Of a DNA stretch of 64,000 nucleotides, positions 33,351 through 40,782 are shown piece by piece. The number at the start of each line of letters is the position of its first letter. The stretch's first letter is position 1. The notes under the pieces are model-generated. The model did not search any database, was not told the origin of the DNA, and saw only the letters and a list, made by a program, of their open reading frames with translations. Location: contig NZ_FNFZ01000005.1 of the NCBI RefSeq assembly GCF_900101015.1, positions 1-64,000 on the forward strand, read 5' to 3'. The translations under genes and the position numbers were made by a program. This DNA comes from Sarcina sp. DSM 11001 (lineage in GTDB: Bacteria > Bacillota > Clostridia > Lachnospirales > Lachnospiraceae).

Positions 33351-34272
33351 GGATGCGCAGGCCGTGGTCCAGAGCATTCAGGATAAATCCAAGGCTTTCT
33401 TTCACGGCCTTTGGACTGCCTGGCAGGTTCACGATCAGGGTGCCTCCCCGGATCACGGAGACTCCGCGGCTGAGCATGGCGCGGTCTGTGATTTCCGCGG
33501 ACCGCATGCGGATGTATTCCGCAATGCCGGGAGCGTTCCTGTCCGCGACTTCCATAGTTGCCTCCGGCGTCTGGTCGCGCATGGAAAAACCAGTCCCCCC
33601 GCTGGTAAGAATGAGGTCTGCCTGGCGCTGGTCTGCCAGCCGGATGAGGGCCTGTTTGAGCAGTGCAGGTTCGTCGGGAAGGATCAGGGTCTCGATGACT
33701 TCATAGCCGGCCTGCTCCAGCATCTGCACCGCCGCGGGGCCGCTCTGGTCGACCCTGTCTCCCTTCGCTCCCTTATCACTGAGGGTAATGACCGCTGCCG
33801 TGAAGGGGCGCTCCGGATCCGGAAGCTGTGCTGTCAGCACATCACCGGGGCGGATCATCCCTTCCTCCAGGACTTCAGCAAAAACACCTTCCCTGGGCAT
33901 GATGCAGTCGCCGACGCGCATGCGGATCGCGCAGCTCGTGTGACATTCCTTGCCAATCTGGGTCATTCTCATGACAACTGTCCCGGCCCGGAGGATCGAA
34001 CCGACGGGCAGGCTTTTGAGATCAATGCCTTCCACCAGAATATTTTCTCCGAAATCACCGTCCTGAACCTGTGCCCCGAGGGCATTGAAAGCTTCTACCT
34101 TGTCATAAGAGAGGAGACTGACCTGTCTGTGCCATTTTCCCGCGTGCGCGTCTCCCTCGATGCCGAAATCCTTTTTTAAAATTGCTTCTGGTACCGGTCT
34201 TTTCTCCGTTCCCTTCTCTGAGCTGATACAGACAGCGCGTATGATTCCTCTGATCTCAGTTTCCTGTTCCAT
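33316..34272 (-). CDS. MOSC domain fused to MogA/MoaB-like molybdenum cofactor protein
   Basis: The 318-residue protein has an N-terminal MOSC domain (about 1-145) with GIEGDAHAG, a Cys motif GKECHTSCAI and IMPREGVFAEVL. MOSC is a sulfur-carrier or cofactor-binding domain, usually associated with Moco. The C-terminal part (about 153-318) is a MogA/MoaB domain with DKGAKGDRVDQSGP and LILTSGGTGFSMRDQTPEAT. It adenylylates molybdopterin before molybdenum insertion. Such fusions are found in Clostridia. Together with MoaA and the MoeA-like protein it makes molybdenum cofactor. Confidence 0.9.
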   Translation of the reverse strand: MEQETEIRGIIRAVCISSEKGTEKRPVPEAILKKDFGIEGDAHAGKWHRQVSLLSYDKVEAFNALGAQVQDGDFGENILVEGIDLKSLPVGSILRAGTVVMRMTQIGKECHTSCAIRMRVGDCIMPREGVFAEVLEEGMIRPGDVLTAQLPDPERPFTAAVITLSDKGAKGDRVDQSGPAAVQMLEQAGYEVIETLILPDEPALLKQALIRLADQRQADLILTSGGTGFSMRDQTPEATMEVADRNAPGIAEYIRMRSAEITDRAMLSRGVSVIRGGTLIVNLPGSPKAVKESLGFILNALDHGLRILRGSASECART

Positions 34273-34508
34273 TTCTGTTCTTCCCTGTTCTATTTGTTCA
34301 AGTTTTTTAATTTTAATTCCTGTTTCCCTTTTCTTCTCGTTTTCTTTTGATTCTCGTTTTCTTTTAACTCTCGTTTTTCGTTTTCTTTTAATTCTCGTGT
34401 CTCTTTCTGTTCGATCTCTCTTGCCAGCCGGTTTCTTTTTTGAGCCGTTTTTCTTTCTGGCAGGTTTTTCCCACTATCTGGTTTCTTTGTCCGGCAGGTT
34501 TCTTTTTA
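34273..34508. repeat. Pyrimidine-rich degenerate repeats between moaA and the MOSC-mogA gene
   Basis: The plus strand reads TTCTTCTCGTTTTCTTTTG-like blocks again and again, so the transcript is purine-rich (AGAAAAGAAAACGAG type). No reading frame or terminator was recognised. Confidence 0.65.
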
Positions 34509-35627
34509 TCATCCACCGATCGCGCTCATTCCTGCTTTCTCCGTAATCTTTTCCGGCACTTCAAAGCAATGCGCGTCGGGTTTTTCATAGATTGTCTTGC
34601 GCATCTGCTCCCGCAGGGTTCTGCGTATTTCTTCTTCTGAAAGTCCTGCGCGCAGCACCGCCCGCAGATCAGTTCCTTCGTTATAACACAGGCAGGTTTT
34701 TAAAAAACCCTGCGAGGTGAGACGGACGCGGTTGCAGGAATCGCAGAATTTGCCGTGGATCGCGCTGATGAGCCCAAGGCTGCCCCGGTAACCGGGGATT
34801 GAATAGTAGACAGCCGGTCCGAAACCATGGACACTGTCCTCTTTTTTCATACCGGGATACATGCGCTGAAGCTGGTCCAGGAGGGTCCTGTGATCCACGA
34901 CCCCGAAACGGCTTCTGCAGATTCCCTCCGGGTCCTCGTGAAAATCCTTCGGACGGGCTTCTTTTTTTTCAGACTTTGTATTCTCCCTGTCCCCGTAAGA
35001 CCTGTAACTGCTTTCCAGATTTCTGTTTTCACTGTCTCTGACAGGGAAATCTTTTCCATACCCGATGGGCATCATCTCGATAAATCGGATGTCCACCGGC
35101 AGGTCTTTCGCAAGGGAAATAAGGGCGCGGATATTGTCTTCGCCGAGTGCCAGCGATACGGCGTTGACTTTCACGCGCAGACCTGACGCGCAGGCTGCGG
35201 GGATGGCACTGAGCACTGTATCCAGTCCGTCTGTCCCGGTAATGGCCCGGTACTGTGCGCGGTCCATGGTATCCAGGCTGATATTTACGGCATCGAGACC
35301 GGCGCCGGTCAGCGCGGGGAGGTTCTCCTGCAGCAGAATGCCGTTGGTGGTCATGGTCACTTTTTCGATTCCGGGAACCGCTTTCAGTTTCCTGACCAGA
35401 TCCGGCATGCCCAGCCGGACAAGGGGCTCTCCTCCGGTCAGTCTCACGCAGCGAATACCGATGGAGGCGGCCTCTCTGACGATTGCGAGGATCTCCTCGA
35501 AAGTCAGGATCTGCGACATGGGCACACTGCGGATCCCGTCCGGCATGCAGTATTTGCAGCGCAGGTTGCACCTGTCTGTAACAGAGACCCGCAGGTAGTC
35601 GATTTTTCTTCCATTATGATCTATCAT
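34509..35627 (-). CDS. moaA: GTP 3',8-cyclase (molybdenum cofactor biosynthesis)
   Basis: The 372-residue radical SAM enzyme has CNLRCKYC near residue 20, LTGGEPLVR, and the second iron-sulfur site FCDSCNRVRLTSQGFLKTCLC near residue 300. The C-terminus ends in GG, as MoaA requires. It converts GTP to the cyclic intermediate of molybdopterin synthesis. An insert of about 35 charged residues (SEKKEARPKDFHED region near 200-235) is longer than in B. subtilis MoaA and looks like another expansion. The ribosome binding site is GGAG. No moaC gene lies beside it. Confidence 0.93.
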   Translation of the reverse strand: MIDHNGRKIDYLRVSVTDRCNLRCKYCMPDGIRSVPMSQILTFEEILAIVREAASIGIRCVRLTGGEPLVRLGMPDLVRKLKAVPGIEKVTMTTNGILLQENLPALTGAGLDAVNISLDTMDRAQYRAITGTDGLDTVLSAIPAACASGLRVKVNAVSLALGEDNIRALISLAKDLPVDIRFIEMMPIGYGKDFPVRDSENRNLESSYRSYGDRENTKSEKKEARPKDFHEDPEGICRSRFGVVDHRTLLDQLQRMYPGMKKEDSVHGFGPAVYYSIPGYRGSLGLISAIHGKFCDSCNRVRLTSQGFLKTCLCYNEGTDLRAVLRAGLSEEEIRRTLREQMRKTIYEKPDAHCFEVPEKITEKAGMSAIGG

Positions 35628-35699
35628 GGCTGGTCTCCGGGATCCAAATCTGTATCTTATGGTGCTCGTTATGGTACCTGCAGGGGCAGACGGTGTTTT

Positions 35700-35767
35700 T
35701 TGACAACAGTTTTTTTGACAACAGTTTTTTTGACAACAGTTTTATTTGACATCAATATTTTTTGACA
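35700..35767. repeat. TTGACA-bearing tandem repeat (5 copies)
   Basis: On the plus strand TTGACA occurs at 35700, 35715, 35730, 35746 and 35762, in units of 15 or 16 bp (TTGACAACAGTTTTT). The genes here lie on the minus strand, so these hexamers face away from transcription. They lie between the MoeA-like gene and moaA. Confidence 0.85.
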
Positions 35768-35893
35768 TCATCAATAATGAATAATGTAAAAAACAAGGGT
35801 TCTCCCGCATCTGCTTGTATTATTCCGTAACCCCCCAAATCATTTACGGTAAAACACTAAAAAACTGTTGAAAGCCATAACAAGGAGGATTTC

Positions 35894-37006
35894 TCAGTGT
35901 CCCTTGCCGAATCCGCAGTTGGGGAAGATGCAGACGGGGCAGCTCAGGCAGAGCCCGCCCTCGCCGAGGGAAGAGAGATCTCCAGCAGTGATCTCATCGT
36001 CTGCCATTACGTGAGGCAGCACCAGGTCAAAGATCGTCCGTCTGGCGTACATGACGCAGCCGGGCAGGCCCATGATCGCGACAGTGCGCGGATTCGGGCC
36101 GTCTTTTACTTCATAATAAGCGAGCATGAACATGGCGCCCGGCAGGACCGGCGCGCCGTAGGAGACAATGCGGGCTCCGGTGTTTTTAATGGCCAGAGGA
36201 GTCCTGTCATCGGGATCGACGCTCATTCCGCCGGAACAGCACACAATGTCCGCTCCCGCTTCTATCATCCTCATGATCGCGGCGGTCACTTTTTCATTGT
36301 CGTCATTCCACATTTCGCGGGCAATAATCTCTGTGTCGTATTCCGCAAGTTTAGCCTCGACGACAGGAGTGAAAGTGTCCTCGATCCTGCCATAAAAAAC
36401 TTCATTACCGGTCGTCACGATGCCGGCTTTTTTATGGACAAAGGGATGGAGCGAAAGGATCGGCCGGCCGCCCGTGACTGCCATGCAGGCTTCGGAAGCA
36501 GCGGCCATTTTTTCCTCTTCGATGACAAGGGGAATGATACGGGTTCCCGCCAGCTTATCTCCTGTTTTGACCGGAAAACCGCCGTGGCGGGAGGCGATCA
36601 TCATCTGTCCGAAGCTGTTGACTGCTTTGAGTCCCGCGCGGTTGACCTTGAGGAGGCCATCGCAGGCAGCGGTGATCTCGATCTTGCCCTCCTTCGCCCG
36701 GGAACGTTCCATGTTTTTCACGGGAGCTTCCGCGGCCGCGTTTTCGTCGAGTGTATTTTCCTGCGGGCCCGGGCCGATGCACAGACGGCACAAAATCTCC
36801 GCTGCTTCGTCTTCGTGCAGTATGCCTTCCTGTTTCTCCCATACATAAAGCTGGTCTTTCCCGACTGAAAGGAGGACAGGGATATCTTCTTTTGTCACAA
36901 TATGTCCCTTGCGGAAGACCGCGTCCTTTGTGACTCCCTTAATGATCTGTGTAATATCATGGCAGAGGACCGCGCCCTCCGCGTCTATTGTCCTGATAAG
37001 TTTCAT
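35894..37006 (-). CDS. MoeA-like/molybdopterin-binding protein with a Cys cluster
   Basis: The 370-residue protein has a SAF-like N-terminal domain and a molybdopterin-binding MoaB/MogA-type fold (TTGNEVFYGRIEDTF, VVCCSGGMSVDPDDRTP). It ends in LSCPVCIFPNCGFGKG with the Cys spacing C-x2-C-x2-C-x4-C, apparently a metal or Fe-S site. It resembles the molybdopterin-binding proteins of Clostridia. It may insert molybdenum or regulate cofactor use. The purine-rich upstream spacer (37007-37153) precedes it. Confidence 0.82.
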   Translation of the reverse strand: MKLIRTIDAEGAVLCHDITQIIKGVTKDAVFRKGHIVTKEDIPVLLSVGKDQLYVWEKQEGILHEDEAAEILCRLCIGPGPQENTLDENAAAEAPVKNMERSRAKEGKIEITAACDGLLKVNRAGLKAVNSFGQMMIASRHGGFPVKTGDKLAGTRIIPLVIEEEKMAAASEACMAVTGGRPILSLHPFVHKKAGIVTTGNEVFYGRIEDTFTPVVEAKLAEYDTEIIAREMWNDDNEKVTAAIMRMIEAGADIVCCSGGMSVDPDDRTPLAIKNTGARIVSYGAPVLPGAMFMLAYYEVKDGPNPRTVAIMGLPGCVMYARRTIFDLVLPHVMADDEITAGDLSSLGEGGLCLSCPVCIFPNCGFGKGH

Positions 37007-37153
37007 AGCTCTTTCGTCTCTTCTCTTCTTTCTTCTATCTCTTATTCTTTCTTCTGTCTCTTATCTCTTATCTGTCTCTTATCTCTTATCTCTTTGCCGT
37101 CTCGCTTCAAGAGTCTAAGCTTTGTCTCTTCTATCATTTTTTTGATATATTTT
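37007..37153. repeat. Degenerate purine-rich spacer repeats between modE-like and moeA-like genes
   Basis: Units of TCTTATCTCT and TCTTCTGTCTC recur many times on the plus strand, giving a transcript of GAGATAAGAGATAAG character. No obvious gene is present. Confidence 0.7.
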
Positions 37154-37519
37154 TTATGATAAAAAAATCTCCCTGAAGGCCTTGTCCGCATCCTCCCGAA
37201 CGCGTTGAACGAGGGCCTGATATTTTTTCAGAAGGTCTTTGGCCTCCGGGGTCAGTCTGGACCCGCCTCCGCCGCTGCCTCCGATCCTGCGTTCCAACAG
37301 GCGGAAGCCCAGCTGTTTTTCGGCTTTTTTGATCATCCGGCTTCCCTTGGAGTAAGACAGTTCCATCCGGGCACATGCTTCCTGGATGGAGCCCGTAGCT
37401 TCAATATATTCCAGAAGCATGGCTTTACCCGGCCCGAAAATAATATCCTGCGCCGTCAGACGAACCTGGACAGAAGTTCCCAGAGGTCCCTTTTTATTTT
37501 CACTTGAGAGGTTATCCAT
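37154..37519 (-). CDS. ModE N-terminal-type LysR-like regulator
   Basis: From MDNLSSENK (GGGAAA upstream; an upstream TTG is weaker) the protein has 121 residues. It contains the winged helix-turn-helix typical of ModE: KAMLLEYIEATGSIQEACARMELSYSKGSRMIKKAEKQL, then FRLLERRIGGSGGGGSRLT. The molybdate-binding C-terminal domains of full ModE are absent, so it may sense molybdate only through partners or act as a stand-alone domain. It opens a cluster of seven molybdenum genes and probably controls it. Confidence 0.85.
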   Translation of the reverse strand: MDNLSSENKKGPLGTSVQVRLTAQDIIFGPGKAMLLEYIEATGSIQEACARMELSYSKGSRMIKKAEKQLGFRLLERRIGGSGGGGSRLTPEAKDLLKKYQALVQRVREDADKAFREIFLS

Positions 37520-37748
37520 ATCTGTTTCCCGTCTTTCTGTCAACAGCTCACGATCTTAAGTCACGAGCATCCTTCGCTAAATGATGAAAGACACCGGTAA
37601 AGACATAAAGCCCGGCCAGCTTCTTCCTGGTCTGTGCTCTGATGCCCGGTTCTTGAAGTACAGCGTTCTGTTTTTTGATACCGAACGGCTGCAAGTGTAT
37701 TGTAACATATTCTCCGGGATAAAAAAATCAGGGAATTCCCTGTATTTG
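37520..37748. other. Intergenic region upstream of the modE-like gene
   Basis: About 230 bp with no credible gene. A TACAAT word is present on the minus strand near 37700 without a convincing -35. The dispersed hairpin array follows directly. Confidence 0.4.
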
Positions 37749-37879
37749 CTACAGTACACGCCCTATCGAGGGCGTGTACTGTAGCTTGCGAAAATCCCAT
37801 TCCAAATCGCTTCGCGATGGGATTTTCGCCGTAAAACTCGGGTTTTTCGCGAAAAAGCCGCGAAAAACGCCTCGAGTTT
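37749..37879. repeat. Array of three hairpins
   Basis: Hairpin 1: perfect 16-bp stem 37749-37764/37769-37784 with loop ATCG. Hairpin 2: 13-bp stem (GCGAAAATCCCAT) 37788-37800/37817-37829. Hairpin 3: stem 37834-37851/37859-37879 with a 2-nt bulge. They follow one another with 3-4 nt between. No coding potential is evident. The unit may be a compound repetitive element, a bidirectional terminator cluster, or part of a small RNA. Confidence 0.75.
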
Positions 37880-38265
37880 CGAGCCGGTCTGTACTGTAAC
37901 CTGTATTTTCTCTATAAGGATACAAACAAAAAAGAATGTTGTTCTGTTTCGGGCAAAATGTTAAACTATTAATATATTCAATAAATGATTCGAAGAGTGA
38001 ACTCCGGGATCTGATCTTATAAAATATTGATTTTCAAAGGGGGAGAAGTAATCGCCCCGCCTGGTCCGTACTGGCGTGCCTGTGCCGATTGGACTGCGCC
38101 GGCGTGTTTGATACTGGCGGTTCAGGGAACAAGGTAAAAATCAAGGCAGAAATCATTGTTGTTTTGAGCGAGGTATAAGCCCATGGACAGGACAGACTAA
38201 TCTTAGGGTAAAGAAAAAATGGAGCATGGATGTATTCAATGACGGAGGAAAAGGAGAGCATTTTT

Positions 38266-38967
38266 ATGAAGCGGAAGAACCAAAAGACATTCAAACTGCT
38301 TGCGATGGTGTTATCTGTGGCCTTCATAGTCGGAACACTGACGAATCCTGCTTACGCATACCAGGAAAAGCAGACATCCCCGGAGTCCGGTCATACGGCC
38401 CTTGCTGCTGCATCCAGTTCCCTGCTGTCAGCATCTTCGGTCAGGACCTCGATTGCGACAGCGACCGTGACTGGAATCAAAGACAAAGCCTGGACGGGGA
38501 AAAGAATCAGGCAGAAACCCAAAGTGTCCGTCAGCGGCTATTCTCTTACCGAGGGATCGGATTACACGATCAAGTATTCCCATAACAAAAATGTCGGAAA
38601 AGCAAAAATGGTCATTACCGGCAAGGGAATATACAAGGGCTCAATTACAAAACACTTTTTTATCTATCCGAAGGCTACAAAAATCACAAGTATCAGACGT
38701 TCCGGGTCGAAGATGACCATAAAATGGAAAAAAGTCGATCATCAGGTGTCGGGATACCAGATCGCCTATACTGCTGCGAAAAGACAAGGCGCAAAGATCC
38801 GCTATGCGGACATTACTGAGATAAAAGACCGGAACAGGACATCTAAAACTATGCGGATCACATCTACCTATGTAAGATACAGGGTCTGGATCAGGGTCTA
38901 TAAAAAGACCGGCGGCAAGACCTATTATTCCGAATGGAGCGATTCTGTAGAGGCCTGGCGCGACTGA
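38266..38967 (+). CDS. Small secreted protein with MBG-like and Fn3-like modules
   Basis: From MKRKNQ (AGGAGA upstream) the 233-residue protein has a signal peptide (LLAMVLSVAFIVGT...AYAYQ). It also has an MBG-like beta module (KDKAWTGKRIRQKPKVSVSGYSLTEGSDYTI, NKNVGKAKMVITGKG) and a Fn3-like module near its end (SIRRSGSKMTIKWKKVDHQVSGYQIAY). The same modules occur in the three giant secreted proteins of the window, so it looks like a reduced surface or matrix protein. No enzymatic domain was seen. A clear terminator follows. Confidence 0.75.
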   Translation: MKRKNQKTFKLLAMVLSVAFIVGTLTNPAYAYQEKQTSPESGHTALAAASSSLLSASSVRTSIATATVTGIKDKAWTGKRIRQKPKVSVSGYSLTEGSDYTIKYSHNKNVGKAKMVITGKGIYKGSITKHFFIYPKATKITSIRRSGSKMTIKWKKVDHQVSGYQIAYTAAKRQGAKIRYADITEIKDRNRTSKTMRITSTYVRYRVWIRVYKKTGGKTYYSEWSDSVEAWRD

Positions 38968-39042
38968 TCCCGCCGTTTGACTCCTATACATTCCAGTTGT
39001 TTAAAATCCTATACGACTGGAAGTCTGGCTCTGTTTATTTAT

Positions 39043-39075
39043 AAAAAAAATCCGGCCGAAGCCGGATTTTTTTCA
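39043..39075 (+). terminator. Terminator after the small secreted protein gene
   Basis: AAAATCCGGC (39046-39055) and GCCGGATTTT (39060-39070) form a stem with loop CGAA, followed by T residues. A-runs upstream allow it to act in both directions. Confidence 0.85.
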
Positions 39076-39219
39076 TTTATAAGTGGACTGTAAGTGGACT
39101 GCTTGTAAGTGGATTACTGTTCGCTTAATGCGGCAGCATCGTTCAGATTTTATTCTGGTCAGGTCTGGTTTTAACCCGGTTTTGGTTGATCTCAGTTGTT
39201 CAGTATTGTACTGAATTGT

Positions 39220-40476
39220 TCAGATCTGGTAGCCGACGCTCTTGAGGTAGTCTACGCTGGCCTTGATGTCACGCAGAGAGGTCTCCTGGTTGCGGGGATC
39301 GCGCTCCTGCTCAATGGTGATGTAACCGCTGTAGCCGATCTCTTCGAGGGCGGTCTTGATGCCGGGATAATCCAGTGCGCCGGTGCCGACAGGGCACATG
39401 GTGCCCTTGCCGCAGCCGTCAAAGAAACGGATGTGCTCGCTCATGACCTGCTCGTAAACCTTCTGGTCGACATCCTTGAAGTGGACGTAGTCGAGGACAT
39501 CAGCGTACTTCTTGAGGTAGGTCACGGGATCCATATCGCAGTAGTAGAGGTGGCCGGTGTCCAGGCAGAGGCCGGCGATCTCATAAGGCATGTCCTGTAC
39601 GTAGCGGGCGATCTCATCGGAGAACTCGATGTAAGTCCCGGAGTGGGGATGGATCACAGGGCGGACACCCCAGCTGTTGGCGCGCTCGCAGACTGCGCGG
39701 ACATGACCGAGGAACTGTTTCCACTCCTCAGCGTTCATGCGGGGGGCGCGGTCCACGTGGCCTGCGTTGAAGTCACGTTCATCGTGGCCCCAGTCCATGA
39801 CAGTCATGTAGGGGGTGGGGAACTTCTGTCCCTCGAGGACAGGAAGCTTGGGAAGTCTGTCATCGGTGATCAGTTTGCAGATATTGTCCACTGCTTCAAG
39901 GACGGAAGGCTGATTCGCGGGATCCACAAGGTCATGGAAGATTGTGCCGGCTACGATGGCGAGCTGGTTTTTCTCCAGTTCTTCCGCAACGACAACAGGA
40001 TCGATGGGCATGTAGCCGTAAGGTCCCAGCTCGATGGCGGTGTAGCCTGCCTGATGTGCCTCGGAGAGCACTTTTGTCCAGGCGGGAAGGTAGGGATTCT
40101 CAGGATTGTCTACGCCCCAGGCTGCGGATTCGTTTCCCTTAAAGAGCATCTCCCATTTATCCACCCGGTCTGATACAGCGCGGTAGGCGTGGGGCTTATG
40201 AAAATCCAGAAGCACGGCTTCGTTCTGCCTCACCTGGAGGATCTTCCCTTCATATTCCACCTCCAGCTGTCCTTCCAGGACATAGATGACAGAATAGAAA
40301 TCAAGATGTTCGCGCCGGACACTGTAGATCCTGTTGCATTCATATCTCCCGCTCCAGGCCGTATAAAACATGTGCCGGACAGCGGACTCCAGAGGGCTGT
40401 GGAAACCTCCGCCGCTTTCTCTGATAATTCCCTTTTCGTTGTTGATCCTGATCCGTTCTCTCGTTTCCTGATCCAT
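39220..40476 (-). CDS. AraC-type cupin domain fused to sugar isomerase/epimerase TIM barrel
   Basis: The 418-residue protein has a cupin of the kind found in AraC-family regulators in its first 115 residues (FYSVIYVLEGQLEVEYEGK, HKPHAYRAVSD). From about residue 117 (SAAWGVDNPENPYLPAWTKVL, ELGPYGYMP) it is a xylose isomerase-like barrel of the IolE/IolI kind, with HPHSGTY, CLDTGHLYYCDMDP and VHFKD metal- and substrate-binding motifs. The sequence is continuous without an internal stop. Enzymatic action on a keto-sugar or cyclitol is inferred. The AraC-type DNA-binding domain is absent. Confidence 0.8.
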   Translation of the reverse strand: MDQETRERIRINNEKGIIRESGGGFHSPLESAVRHMFYTAWSGRYECNRIYSVRREHLDFYSVIYVLEGQLEVEYEGKILQVRQNEAVLLDFHKPHAYRAVSDRVDKWEMLFKGNESAAWGVDNPENPYLPAWTKVLSEAHQAGYTAIELGPYGYMPIDPVVVAEELEKNQLAIVAGTIFHDLVDPANQPSVLEAVDNICKLITDDRLPKLPVLEGQKFPTPYMTVMDWGHDERDFNAGHVDRAPRMNAEEWKQFLGHVRAVCERANSWGVRPVIHPHSGTYIEFSDEIARYVQDMPYEIAGLCLDTGHLYYCDMDPVTYLKKYADVLDYVHFKDVDQKVYEQVMSEHIRFFDGCGKGTMCPVGTGALDYPGIKTALEEIGYSGYITIEQERDPRNQETSLRDIKASVDYLKSVGYQI

Positions 40477-40782
40477 GCTGTTCCCCTGTTGATTGGCTGT
40501 CTTTGTTTTGATGATGTGATTTTAGCAAAGCAAAAAGAGCAAAAAAAGACATGTCTTTGCTTAGAAATGTTCTCTTTTTGCTCTCTGTTTTAAACTGTAC
40601 GCTTTCTGCTGTTTTATATAGAATTCCGGCTTGAAAACCAGAAAAGGAATGGAAAATCCATCGTTCTCTGTCATCCGACGTAAGTATTTGTGTTAAATAC
40701 ATACCGGTGACTGTTCATTTTTTGCCTGTATATGAACTTCCTGTCTGAACAGGGATCTGCGTCTGCCGGACCCAGCCCTTTT
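40477..40782. other. Spacer upstream of the fusion gene
   Basis: About 300 bp without a gene. It contains AAAGACATGTCTTT (40545-40558), a perfect palindrome, and AGCAAAAAGAGC near 40530 with its complement near 40573. These could be operator sites for a dimeric regulator. The TAAAAT word near 40523 is a possible -10 element. Confidence 0.4.

Noticed and set aside
35700-35767. Operator array for the ModE-like regulator
   Set aside because: The repeat is not palindromic and faces away from the genes; it is better explained as slippage until tested.
37749-37784. Simple terminator of the modE-like operon
   Set aside because: The hairpin is far upstream of the modE-like start, no gene ends toward it, and no T-run follows.
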